Shown: positions 15,832-23,512 of the stretch, piece by piece
How the letters are laid out: the number at the start of each line of letters is the position of its first letter
Numbering within the stretch: position 1 is the stretch's first letter
Assembly: GCF_014646115.1 (NCBI RefSeq)
Contig: NZ_BMMV01000014.1
Location: 1-40,456 of the forward strand
Direction: 5' to 3'
Length of the DNA: 40,456 nt
Source: Streptomyces camponoticapitis
Lineage (GTDB): Bacteria > Actinomycetota > Actinomycetes > Streptomycetales > Streptomycetaceae
Translations under genes and position numbers: made by a program
The notes under the pieces: model-generated
What the model was told of the DNA's origin: nothing
The model's input: only the letters and a program-made list of their open reading frames with translations
Databases searched by the model: none

Positions 15832-18800
15832 CTAGGTGATGTCTCGTGGTGACGGGGCGGTCGGCCTCTCGGGGGTTTCGTCGGCCGCCGCTGTCACCGC
15901 CGTGCCCGGTTCCGTCGTCGTGGCGGTGGTCGTGGCGCCGCTCTGGGAGCGTTTGAACATGCGCGTGGCCGTGATCTCGCCGTGCACCGTCTCGCCGTCC
16001 GGGTCCTGTTGGGGAAGCCCAGGCCGCAGATGCTCCTCGACGCTGATGTATTTGAGACCCGCCCTCAGGTCCGCGTCGTTGCGCAGCCGGATCACCAGGG
16101 GGAATTCGGCCAGCGCCGTCGTGTCGAAGAGGCCCGTCGTATAGAGGAGTTGGACACCGAGCGCGTCGGAGACGGCGCGCTGGAGCTCCAGCAGGTACGT
16201 GGCGTTGGCACGGCCGATCGGGTTGTCGAGGAAGAGCGTGCCGGCGTGCCGGTGCTTGTCACGCCCCCGGTCGTTGCTGCGCAGCGCGGCCATCGTGCAG
16301 TACAGGGCGATCGCCGCGGTGAGCAGTTGTCCGCCGGAGAAGACGTCGCCCATCTGACCGACGGGGACCCGCTCGGCGCGCAGCACCGCGTCCGGCTTGA
16401 GGATCTCGACGGCGATGCCCTTGGGCTGGAGGGCCGCCTGGACGCCGCGCAGCAGCAGGGACATGCCGTCCCTGCGGAGGTCGGAGTTCTTCTTGAGGGC
16501 GGCGCGGGTCGCCTCGTCGATGACTTCGCCGAGCCGTTCGGTGAGGGTCGCCTGGTCGGGTTCCTCGAAGCGGATCCGGAGGAATTCCTGACCGGACCAC
16601 TCCCCCAGCCCTTCGGGCAGCCGGGACAGCCGCTGCGCCGAGCGCAGGGTCGTGAGTGCGGAGTCCACCAGTCCGCGCAGCCGGTCGACGATGGAGTCGC
16701 GGTTGCGTTCCAGCTGCTCCAACTCGTCGGTGAGCACGCGCAGCCGGGGTGCGAAGGCGTTCGCCCACTTCGCGGCGTGGTCGGGGAGGGCGACCGCCGG
16801 CAGTTCGCGGATCTGCTGCCGGGCGGGCGTCCGTACCTGTTCGTAGCGGGTGGAGTTGGCGTGCCGTACGAGAACGTCGCCGGCTTCCCGGACGGCCGTC
16901 TCCGCCGCGGACAGGTCCGTGGCGCAGCCGCGCAGTGAACGGCGGGTCTCGGCGGCGGCGGTCCGGGCCTCCTCGATGTTTCCGGGGTAGGGCTCCGGCG
17001 CTTCCGGGGCGTCGTCGGTGTCCTCGTGGGCGGAGCCCCGGAGGAGGTCGCCGAGGAGGGCCGCCGTCTCCTCGAAACCGCCGGTGGCGTCTTCGGCTGT
17101 GCGGTGGGCGTGCAGCAGTTCGCCGTGCGCGGAGCGGGCGGTGTCCAACGCGTCGGTGCGCGTGGCGAGTTCGTTGGTGGCCGTGCGGAGCAGGGCCTGG
17201 GCCTGCTCCACGTCGGTCGGGACCTGGCTCTCGGGCAGGTCGGTGTGCGACTCGCCCTCGGCGGGTGCGAGCCGTTCGGCCTCGCCGCGAAGGCGCCCCA
17301 ACTGCTCGCTGGCCGCCGACGCGCGGGACTCCAGCATCTGTACGAGCGATTCGGCGCGGGCGGCCGCGGCCTGGCGGGACGGCCCGTCGGCGCCGTCCGT
17401 GCTCTCCAGGAGCTGGGCCGCGCGGGTGCGGACCTTGTTGCTGAGCCGGTCCAGTTCGGCGAGGGCCGCGCCTTCGTCGCTCTCCGCGTGGGCCTGTTCG
17501 GCGCGGAGGTCGGCGCCGACGCCGACCTTCTCGTAGAGCTGTGAGGCGGCGCGGTAGGCCTCGCGCAGCGCGGGCAGCGCGGTGCGCGGTGCGTCAGGCT
17601 CCGGCTCGGGCAGATTCTCGGGTGCGCCCGCGATCTCGGCGCGTTCGGCCCGGAGCACACGGGCCGTGCGGCGGGCGTCGTCGGCGGCGCGCTGGGCGGC
17701 GCGGCGGTCCTCGTCGGCCGCGCGGGCCCGTTCCAGGCAGGCGGTGGCGCGGGCTTCGGACTCCGCGGCGTCGTCGGCCAGGGCCCGGAGTTTGACCTGC
17801 CAGCCGGCCCGTTCCCGGAGTCGGAAGGCGAGGCCCGCGAGGGCGTCGGCGACCCGGCGGGCGCGCTGGGCGGCCTCCTGCCGTTCGTCTCGTACCCGGG
17901 CGGTGTCCGCTGCGGCTTCGTCGGCCTCTGTCCGGACGGTGCGGGCCTCGGCGAGTTCGGCGCCGGCCGCCCGTGCCAGTTCGTCGGCGGCGTGCGCGGT
18001 CTCCGCGAGTTCGGTGAGCCTGCCGGGCGCGCAGGTGGCCCGCCAGGAGCCGAGGCGCGCGGCGATGGCGCGGTCGGCGGAGAGCCGGGCCGACAGGGTG
18101 CGGATCTCCTCGTCGCGGGCGGTCGACTTGGCGCGCAGGGACTGCCGTTCGGCGTCGGCGGCGTGCTCGTCGTGCATGGCCGGGTTGGGCGGGACGAGGA
18201 AGACACCGCTGTCGCCGCCGGCCGGGTCGCCGTACGGCCCGGGGCCCGGGACCGGCGCGAGCAGCGCCGCAGCCGTACCGACGGCGACTGCCGAGCGCGG
18301 CAACAGGGCCGCGCCGGAGAGGACTTCGCGTGCCCTGGTGTGCGAGGCGGGTTCGGTGATGACGACGCCGTCGACCAGTTCGGGCCGGGCCGCGAGGACG
18401 GCGGCGTGGTCGGCGGGGTCGACGGCCTGGGCGAGGTAGCGCCAGCCGGGGAGGGCCGGGATGCCGTGCTCGCCCAGATACTCGACGGTGGCCAGCACGT
18501 CGGGGCCGGGCGGCAGCAGTCCGCCGTCGCCGAGTGCGCCGAGGATGCGGGAGTCGTCGGCGGCGGCGGTACGGAGGTCGAACAGCTGGCGCTCTGCGGC
18601 GGTGACGCCCTGGTCGAGGAGGTCGCGCAGTTCGTCCGCGTACCGGTCCAGTTCCTCGGGGGTGAGGGGCCCTTGGCCCTCGTGGGTGCTTGCGGAGTCC
18701 GCGCGGGACAGTTGCCCGGTGGCGGTGCCGGTCCCGTCCCGGCGCTTCGCTCCTCCGGCGCCGCCGGTGCTCTCCTGCGGCGATGCGGGCGTTTCACCGC

Positions 18801-20715
18801 GCGCCGCCGGGCCGTCCGTGGGAGCAGTCGTGCCGCTACGAGGTCCGGGGACGCCCGCGCGTGGGGACGCGCCGGGCAGGCCGAGCAGTTCGGTGAGGCG
18901 CTCCTGCGCGGCGATCGACTCGGCTGTGCGGCGCTCCGCCTCGTACTCGTGCTCGGCGGCGCGGGCGGCGTCGACGGCGCGGGCTTCGGAGAGCTCGGCG
19001 CGGGATTCCGCCGACGCGGCCTCCCTGGCCCGGTCCGCCGCCTCGCGTGCCGCCTCCCTGGCCGTGTCCCAGGCGGCGACCGCGGACTTCTCCGCGTCGC
19101 TCGCGGCGAGCGCGGCCCGTGCCGGGTCGGCGTCCGGTGCGGTGTCGTCGAGCCAGCCGGCCCGTACCGCCTCGTCGGTCTCCTGCTCGACCTCCGACAG
19201 CCGCTGGCGCAGATGGCCGCTCTCGCTGCGGGCGCGCTGCGCCTCGGTCGCCGCCGCTGTCGCGTCGCGGTGCGCGGCCTCGCCGACCTCCTGGAGCGCG
19301 GCGGAGCGCTCCTCCTCCTCGTTGGCCAGAGTCTCGCCGTCGGCGGCGGCGGCGTGCAGCGCCCGGACGAGGTCGGCCGCGGCGGTGGCGCGGGCGGCGA
19401 GGGCGGGCGCCGCGTCGCGCTCGGCCTCGCGGATCGCGACGGCGACACGCGCCGAACGGTCGGCGGCGGCACGGTGCCGCAGGACGTTCTCCGCGGCCTG
19501 CCAGGCGGAGTGGAGCGTACGGGCGTCGCTCAGCTCGCGCCGCCCGGCGGCCGCGGCCTTCTCGGCGACGGTGAGGGCCAGGGAGGCGTGCCGGTAGGCC
19601 AGTTCGGCGGCGATGAGCGCGCTGCGGCCACGGGCCCGGTCGGCCTCGGTGACGGTGTGGGCCGCCGCCGTGACCCGCTGGGCGAGGTCGCCCACGCGGT
19701 CCCGTTCCACCGCGGCGCGGGCGGAGAGCCTGCGCGCGAGGGTACGGGTGCGGCGCTCGGCGGCGGTGTGGATGTCGCGGGCCCTGGACCGGGAGTCGGC
19801 GGCGTCGACGATCCGGCCGAGGAGGTCGACGGAGCCGGCCGTGAAGTCCCGCTCGGCGGTCAACTCGGCGCGGCGGCCCAGTTTGTTGCCGAAGCCGCCG
19901 ACGAGGTCGGCGAGCCCGTCCGTGTCGCGGGTGTCGGTGACTGCGCGGAGGAGAAGGTCGGTGAAGTCGGAGTCCTTCTTCACCGCGAAGAGTCCGGCGG
20001 CCTCGCCCTCGTCCGCGTTCATCTCCCGCTGGTAGCGGAACAGTTCGGGGTCGAGGCCGAGATCTCCGAGGTGCTCGATCCAGCGGTCGTGGATCTCTTC
20101 CCAGTACACGTCCAGATGCGGATACGCCTTGCCCGCCTCGGTGATGGCGTCCCGGAATCCCTTCATGGTGCGGCGCCGGCCCCTCGCACCGGAGGCGCCT
20201 TCCACCGGTCGCCGGACGGCGGTCGACTCGGCAACCGGCAGCGAGTCGAGGCTCAGCCCGGGGCCAGGCCGGAAGGAGTACCAGGCCTCGGCGAACTTCC
20301 GCGGGTCGTTCGACACCTGACGGCCGCGCCACTCGCTGGCCTTGCCGACCACGACCAGCTCACCGGTGAGTGTGTGCTGCCATTCGAGGGCGACGTGCCC
20401 GCAGTCGTCGGCGAGCAGGAACTTGCGCAGCACACCGGAGCTGGCCCCGCCGAGGGTGTTGCGGTGGCCCGGCAGCATCACCGAGAAGATGAGCTTGAGC
20501 AGGACGGACTTGCCGCCGCCGTTCTCCAGGAAGAGCACACCGGCCGGGGCCGGACGGCGCGGCGGGCCGACCGGCTCGTCCTCGAAGAACTCCGCCTGGG
20601 TGGGGGCGGGGTGGGGCACCGGCTCGCCGACTCCGCGCAGGTCGAGCACGGTATCGGCGTAGCGCGCACCGGCAGGCCCGATGGAGTAGAGGCGGACCCG
20701 GGACAGCTCGTACAT
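15832..20715 (-). CDS. Giant SMC/MukB-like ATPase of a condensin-type (MksB/JetC-like) operon
   Basis: This 1627-aa protein has the split-ATPase plan of SMC proteins. The Walker A motif is at the N-terminus (FLENGGGKS, residues 62-70). Long Ala/Glu/Arg-rich coiled coils cover about 300-680 and 880-1380. A non-coiled hinge-like domain lies at about 690-860. The C-terminal half-ATPase has the ABC signature SGGQ (1460-1463) and a Walker B motif LFLDN with Asp1497. The residue after the Walker B Asp is Asn1498 rather than the usual catalytic Glu. A Gly/Ser/Pro-rich insert precedes the hinge. It lies 84 nt after the KITE-like gene, and the gene order matches MksF-E-B or JetA-B-C. The family role is ATP-driven DNA loop extrusion. 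Whether this member serves chromosome organisation or plasmid defence is not known. It is longer than typical MksB or MukB. Confidence 0.85.
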   Translation of the reverse strand: MYELSRVRLYSIGPAGARYADTVLDLRGVGEPVPHPAPTQAEFFEDEPVGPPRRPAPAGVLFLENGGGKSVLLKLIFSVMLPGHRNTLGGASSGVLRKFLLADDCGHVALEWQHTLTGELVVVGKASEWRGRQVSNDPRKFAEAWYSFRPGPGLSLDSLPVAESTAVRRPVEGASGARGRRRTMKGFRDAITEAGKAYPHLDVYWEEIHDRWIEHLGDLGLDPELFRYQREMNADEGEAAGLFAVKKDSDFTDLLLRAVTDTRDTDGLADLVGGFGNKLGRRAELTAERDFTAGSVDLLGRIVDAADSRSRARDIHTAAERRTRTLARRLSARAAVERDRVGDLAQRVTAAAHTVTEADRARGRSALIAAELAYRHASLALTVAEKAAAAGRRELSDARTLHSAWQAAENVLRHRAAADRSARVAVAIREAERDAAPALAARATAAADLVRALHAAAADGETLANEEEERSAALQEVGEAAHRDATAAATEAQRARSESGHLRQRLSEVEQETDEAVRAGWLDDTAPDADPARAALAASDAEKSAVAAWDTAREAAREAADRAREAASAESRAELSEARAVDAARAAEHEYEAERRTAESIAAQERLTELLGLPGASPRAGVPGPRSGTTAPTDGPAARGETPASPQESTGGAGGAKRRDGTGTATGQLSRADSASTHEGQGPLTPEELDRYADELRDLLDQGVTAAERQLFDLRTAAADDSRILGALGDGGLLPPGPDVLATVEYLGEHGIPALPGWRYLAQAVDPADHAAVLAARPELVDGVVITEPASHTRAREVLSGAALLPRSAVAVGTAAALLAPVPGPGPYGDPAGGDSGVFLVPPNPAMHDEHAADAERQSLRAKSTARDEEIRTLSARLSADRAIAARLGSWRATCAPGRLTELAETAHAADELARAAGAELAEARTVRTEADEAAADTARVRDERQEAAQRARRVADALAGLAFRLRERAGWQVKLRALADDAAESEARATACLERARAADEDRRAAQRAADDARRTARVLRAERAEIAGAPENLPEPEPDAPRTALPALREAYRAASQLYEKVGVGADLRAEQAHAESDEGAALAELDRLSNKVRTRAAQLLESTDGADGPSRQAAAARAESLVQMLESRASAASEQLGRLRGEAERLAPAEGESHTDLPESQVPTDVEQAQALLRTATNELATRTDALDTARSAHGELLHAHRTAEDATGGFEETAALLGDLLRGSAHEDTDDAPEAPEPYPGNIEEARTAAAETRRSLRGCATDLSAAETAVREAGDVLVRHANSTRYEQVRTPARQQIRELPAVALPDHAAKWANAFAPRLRVLTDELEQLERNRDSIVDRLRGLVDSALTTLRSAQRLSRLPEGLGEWSGQEFLRIRFEEPDQATLTERLGEVIDEATRAALKKNSDLRRDGMSLLLRGVQAALQPKGIAVEILKPDAVLRAERVPVGQMGDVFSGGQLLTAAIALYCTMAALRSNDRGRDKHRHAGTLFLDNPIGRANATYLLELQRAVSDALGVQLLYTTGLFDTTALAEFPLVIRLRNDADLRAGLKYISVEEHLRPGLPQQDPDGETVHGEITATRMFKRSQSGATTTATTTEPGTAVTAAADETPERPTAPSPRDIT

Positions 20716-20799
20716 GGCGGCGGACTCTCGTCGTGGTCAGGACCGGATGGAAACCGGCGTGGTGGGGGCTGCTGGATTCGGGGGGCGGGGCCGCCGGGC

Positions 20800-21714
20800 T
20801 CAGGAGTGGAACGGCAGTCCGGCGTCGGCGACCAGGTCGAGGTCGTCCGGGTCGGGTGGGGGCAGCAGCGTGGCGGATCCGTCGGTGACCGGTACGACGC
20901 CGAGGGCGAGCAGTTCGGCCATGGCGGCGCCGCCGGCCATGTCGCGGACCTGGAGCTGGTAGCGGGCCGTGGTGCGGTACGCGCCTCCGGCGTCGTCACC
21001 GGTGCGGTGCAGGAAGCCGGAGTCGGTGAGGAAGGCCATGGCCTTGCCGATGATGCCGGTGGTGGAGCCCGCGAGTCTGCGTGCGTCCTTGGTGGCGCCG
21101 GTCGCGCTGCGGCGGGCGTAGACGCGCCAGGCGGATTCGAGGCCGGGGGCGTCGGTCGCCGGGTCGGTGTTCTCTCCCTCTTCCTCGGCCTTCTCCTCCA
21201 GCCTGCGGCAGGCCTGCCGGACGAAGGCGTCGACACCGTTGACGGTGATCCGGCCGATGTACCCGTCGTCGGCGAGGTCCTCGGGGCGGGGGAAGGCCAT
21301 GGCGGCGACGGCGAGATGGGCCAGACCGTGCAGGAAGCGGTCGGCGGAGTCGGTCGAAGCGCGGCGGGCGTAGTCGCCCATACGGACGGCGAACACGGAG
21401 TCCTCGGCCGCCGTCACCGCCATCCCGGCGCGGGCGGAAACTTCGAGGACGACGAGGCCGAGGCCGGTGGCCACCGCGTCGGCGATCCGCGCGAAGGAGG
21501 ATTCCTCGCGGTAGCGGCGGAGCAGGTCCGCGTATTCGGCGTCCCGCGCGGGCAGCAGTTTGGGCTGGAGCCCGAAGGAGACGAGGCGGGCGGCGTCGGC
21601 CGCGTCGGCGGGGGTGACCGCGCCGCCCGGCGGCTCGGGGACAGGCGCGCGGGGTGTCTCGCCGCTGCCCGGCTCGCCCCACGCGGCGCCGTGCTCTGCC
21701 TGGTGGTCGCTCAC
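20800..21714 (-). CDS. Winged-helix KITE-like (MksE/JetB-like) condensin accessory protein
   Basis: This 304-aa protein lies between the kleisin-like and SMC-like genes. The middle is helical (DAEYADLLRRYREESSFARI, GLAHLAVAAMAFPR). The C-terminal part looks like a winged helix (STTGIIGKAMAFLTDSGFLHR followed by a YRTTARYQLQVRDMAG wing), as in MksE/JetB/ScpB-type subunits that dimerise on the kleisin. There is no signal or membrane segment. The GTG start at 21714 is set by AAGGAG 8 nt upstream and overlaps the stop of the small gene before it by 4 nt (GTGA). The assignment rests on position, length and predicted fold, not on a clear sequence signature. Confidence 0.7.
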   Translation of the reverse strand: MSDHQAEHGAAWGEPGSGETPRAPVPEPPGGAVTPADAADAARLVSFGLQPKLLPARDAEYADLLRRYREESSFARIADAVATGLGLVVLEVSARAGMAVTAAEDSVFAVRMGDYARRASTDSADRFLHGLAHLAVAAMAFPRPEDLADDGYIGRITVNGVDAFVRQACRRLEEKAEEEGENTDPATDAPGLESAWRVYARRSATGATKDARRLAGSTTGIIGKAMAFLTDSGFLHRTGDDAGGAYRTTARYQLQVRDMAGGAAMAELLALGVVPVTDGSATLLPPPDPDDLDLVADAGLPFHS

Positions 21715-21851
21715 GGGCGCTGCTCCTTGCTGAGAACGGTCCTGCCGAGGGTGGTCCTGTCGCGCGTGATCGGGTCACGGGCTGTCGTGCCGGCGGCGAC
21801 AGGTGTGCCGTGCGTGCGGGTGGCCCGATCCGCTGGGCCGGTGGGCTTCAT
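21711..21851 (-). CDS. Probable 46-aa small gene inside the condensin-like operon
   Basis: This frame exactly bridges the two neighbouring genes. Its ATG (21849-21851) overlaps the kleisin-like stop as ATGA, and its TGA (21711-21713) overlaps the next GTG start as GTGA. GGAGG lies 4 nt before its ATG. I count about 85% G/C at third codon positions, with 63% and 70% at first and second, so the bias points to coding but is not as sharp as in long genes here. The peptide starts MKPTGPADR, ends TVLSKEQRP and is Thr/Arg/Pro-rich without a membrane segment. Its role is unknown. It could be a real subunit, or only a translated spacer keeping ribosomes moving between the two subunit genes. Confidence 0.5.
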   Translation of the reverse strand: MKPTGPADRATRTHGTPVAAGTTARDPITRDRTTLGRTVLSKEQRP

Positions 21852-23392
21852 GCCGCCTCCGTACGGTCGGCGGTCATGCCGGCGGCATCCAGCAGAGCCG
21901 TGCCCAGTATGAGATCGGCGCCGCCGAACTCCGGGTCGTCGAGGGGAGTCCCGTCGTCCACGGCGAACAACAGCCGCTCCTCGCCCTGCCGGTAGGCCGT
22001 ACCGACCGGCGGACTGGCCGCGTGGATCGCGAGCAGCGCGACCAGATAGGGCAGGTCCGGATCGCGGCGGCGGGCCTCGGCGAGCAGGCCCGAGAGCCTG
22101 CGCGGCGCGTCGTGCTCCAGGTCGAGCAGCTCCATCGCGCTCGCCAGCTGCTCCTCGCTGAAGCGGCTGTCGTCGGGGGTGGCGATCAGATCGGGCTCGG
22201 GCATCTCCGCGCCGAGGTGCTCCCGCTCCACAGGGGGCGTGAGCAGCAGGTCCACGAGGTCGCCGACCCGCACGGACGCGGGCGTACGCAGGCCGGTGCC
22301 CCGGGCGAAGAACGCGTCGGTGACCCGGCTCGCCCGGTCGAACGGCAGCGGCAGGAGCGGGGCCACGAGTTGGCCGTACAGATCGAGCCCCGTCCGTGTC
22401 GTGGGCTCGGCGAAGGCCTGGCGGTCCTGCTCGGCGCGGAACAGCGGGCCGGCCTCCAGGAGCCGGGACTGGAGCTGGGTGTGCCGGCGGATGCAGTCCT
22501 TGACGATGTCGACCAGTTCGGCGGCGCGGCGCTTGTGCTCGGCCGTCTTCGGGTCGGCGCCGGTCTCCGCCTCGTCGCGCGACTTGCGGATGTTGTTGAG
22601 GATCGCGTTCTCGTGGCGGTAGCGGTCGGCCACGTGGTCGAGCGCTTCGGCGATCATGTCCGGCACGGCGTTGAGCCAGTCGACCGCGCGGACGTTGCGC
22701 CGGGTCGCCTCCAGGGTCCTGCGCAGCGTCTCCGCGTACTGCACGGTGCGGTAACGGGCCTGTTCGGCGGCGAGTTGGGCGTCGGCGAGCCGTCCTCTGC
22801 TGATCAGCACCTCCAGCTTGACCTCGGCGGCGATCTGCGCGCTGGTGACGTCCGTGTCCAACGCGCCCACCAGCACGTTGACCGCTTCGTCGGTGGTGCG
22901 CAGATAGACGCTGCCGCCCTGGCCGGGGACTTCCTCGATCAGTTTGAAGTCGTAGTCCCGCCGGATGTAGACACCGTCCGCGCCGAAGGTGCCGTAGACG
23001 GCGCGGAAACCGCGGTCGACACTGCCGACGTTGATCAGATTCTCCAGCACCCAGCGGGCCACCCGCTCGTGCTCGGTGGCCGGGCGGTGCGGCGCCTGGG
23101 CCGCGACGCGCGGCAGGAGTCTGGCCACTATCTGCTCGTGGTCGGCGCCGGTGTCGAAGTCCATGTTCAGCGTGACGAGATCGATCGCCGCGAGCGCGAC
23201 CTCCGCCATCGCGTAGACGGAGTACTCCCCCGCGAGATTGGCCTTGCGGGTGTCGAGGTCGTGCAGCGGCGCGGTGCACGCGAGCGCGCGCAGCCTTCGC
23301 GCCAGCCCTTCGTCGGCGGCCGGGCCCTGGGCGAGCCGCGGCCCCGCGCTGAGCTGGGGCGGAACAGGGTCCGTCGAGGCAGGCGAAGTCAC
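21848..23392 (-). CDS. Kleisin-like (MksF/JetA-like) first gene of the condensin-type operon
   Basis: This 514-aa protein opens the operon. After about 30 disordered residues it has an alpha/beta-helical region, then a long helical stretch around residues 190-300 (AEQARYRTVQYAETLRRTLE, DHVADRYRHENAILNNIRKS) and a C-terminal domain with LFAVDDGTPL. The layout of an N-terminal winged-helix region, central helices and C-terminal domain, and the first position before a KITE-like and an SMC-like gene, resemble MksF/JetA kleisins. The start at GTG 23392 is preferred because a TAATCT -10 box ends 7 nt upstream (a leaderless mRNA). The alternative TTG at 23422 lies upstream of that box. The family assignment is inference. 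No nuclease domain is visible. Confidence 0.72.
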   Translation of the reverse strand: MTSPASTDPVPPQLSAGPRLAQGPAADEGLARRLRALACTAPLHDLDTRKANLAGEYSVYAMAEVALAAIDLVTLNMDFDTGADHEQIVARLLPRVAAQAPHRPATEHERVARWVLENLINVGSVDRGFRAVYGTFGADGVYIRRDYDFKLIEEVPGQGGSVYLRTTDEAVNVLVGALDTDVTSAQIAAEVKLEVLISRGRLADAQLAAEQARYRTVQYAETLRRTLEATRRNVRAVDWLNAVPDMIAEALDHVADRYRHENAILNNIRKSRDEAETGADPKTAEHKRRAAELVDIVKDCIRRHTQLQSRLLEAGPLFRAEQDRQAFAEPTTRTGLDLYGQLVAPLLPLPFDRASRVTDAFFARGTGLRTPASVRVGDLVDLLLTPPVEREHLGAEMPEPDLIATPDDSRFSEEQLASAMELLDLEHDAPRRLSGLLAEARRRDPDLPYLVALLAIHAASPPVGTAYRQGEERLLFAVDDGTPLDDPEFGGADLILGTALLDAAGMTADRTEAA

Positions 23393-23399
23393 GCTGAAC

Positions 23400-23405
23400 A
23401 GATTA
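23400..23405 (-). promoter_or_regulatory. Putative -10 box of the condensin-like operon (leaderless start)
   Basis: TAATCT on the minus strand fits the TANNNT consensus and ends 7 nt before the GTG at 23392. There is no ribosome binding site, so a leaderless transcript is likely. The -35 region is weak. Confidence 0.4.
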
Positions 23406-23467
23406 GGTCCTCGGACTGACAACGGTCGAAACGACGCAGAAGCCCCAGCGGTACCGGGCGGGCCGGT

Positions 23468-23508
23468 GCCGGGCGCGGCGGGCCGGTCACCGGCCCGCCG
23501 CGCCCGGC
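23468..23508. terminator. Perfect 19-bp GC hairpin downstream of the oxoprolinase gene
   Basis: Arms 23468-23486 (GCCGGGCGCGGCGGGCCGG) and 23490-23508 are exact complements with a TCA loop. It starts right after the oxoprolinase stop (23513 on the minus strand) and separates that operon from the condensin-like operon that begins at 23392. Confidence 0.88.
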
Positions 23509-23512
23509 GAGT

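Noticed and set aside
15832..23392. A complete Wadjet anti-plasmid system
   Set aside because: No JetD-like nuclease gene is adjacent and the operon sits among conserved chromosomal genes without signs of transfer. Only a condensin-like core is supported.
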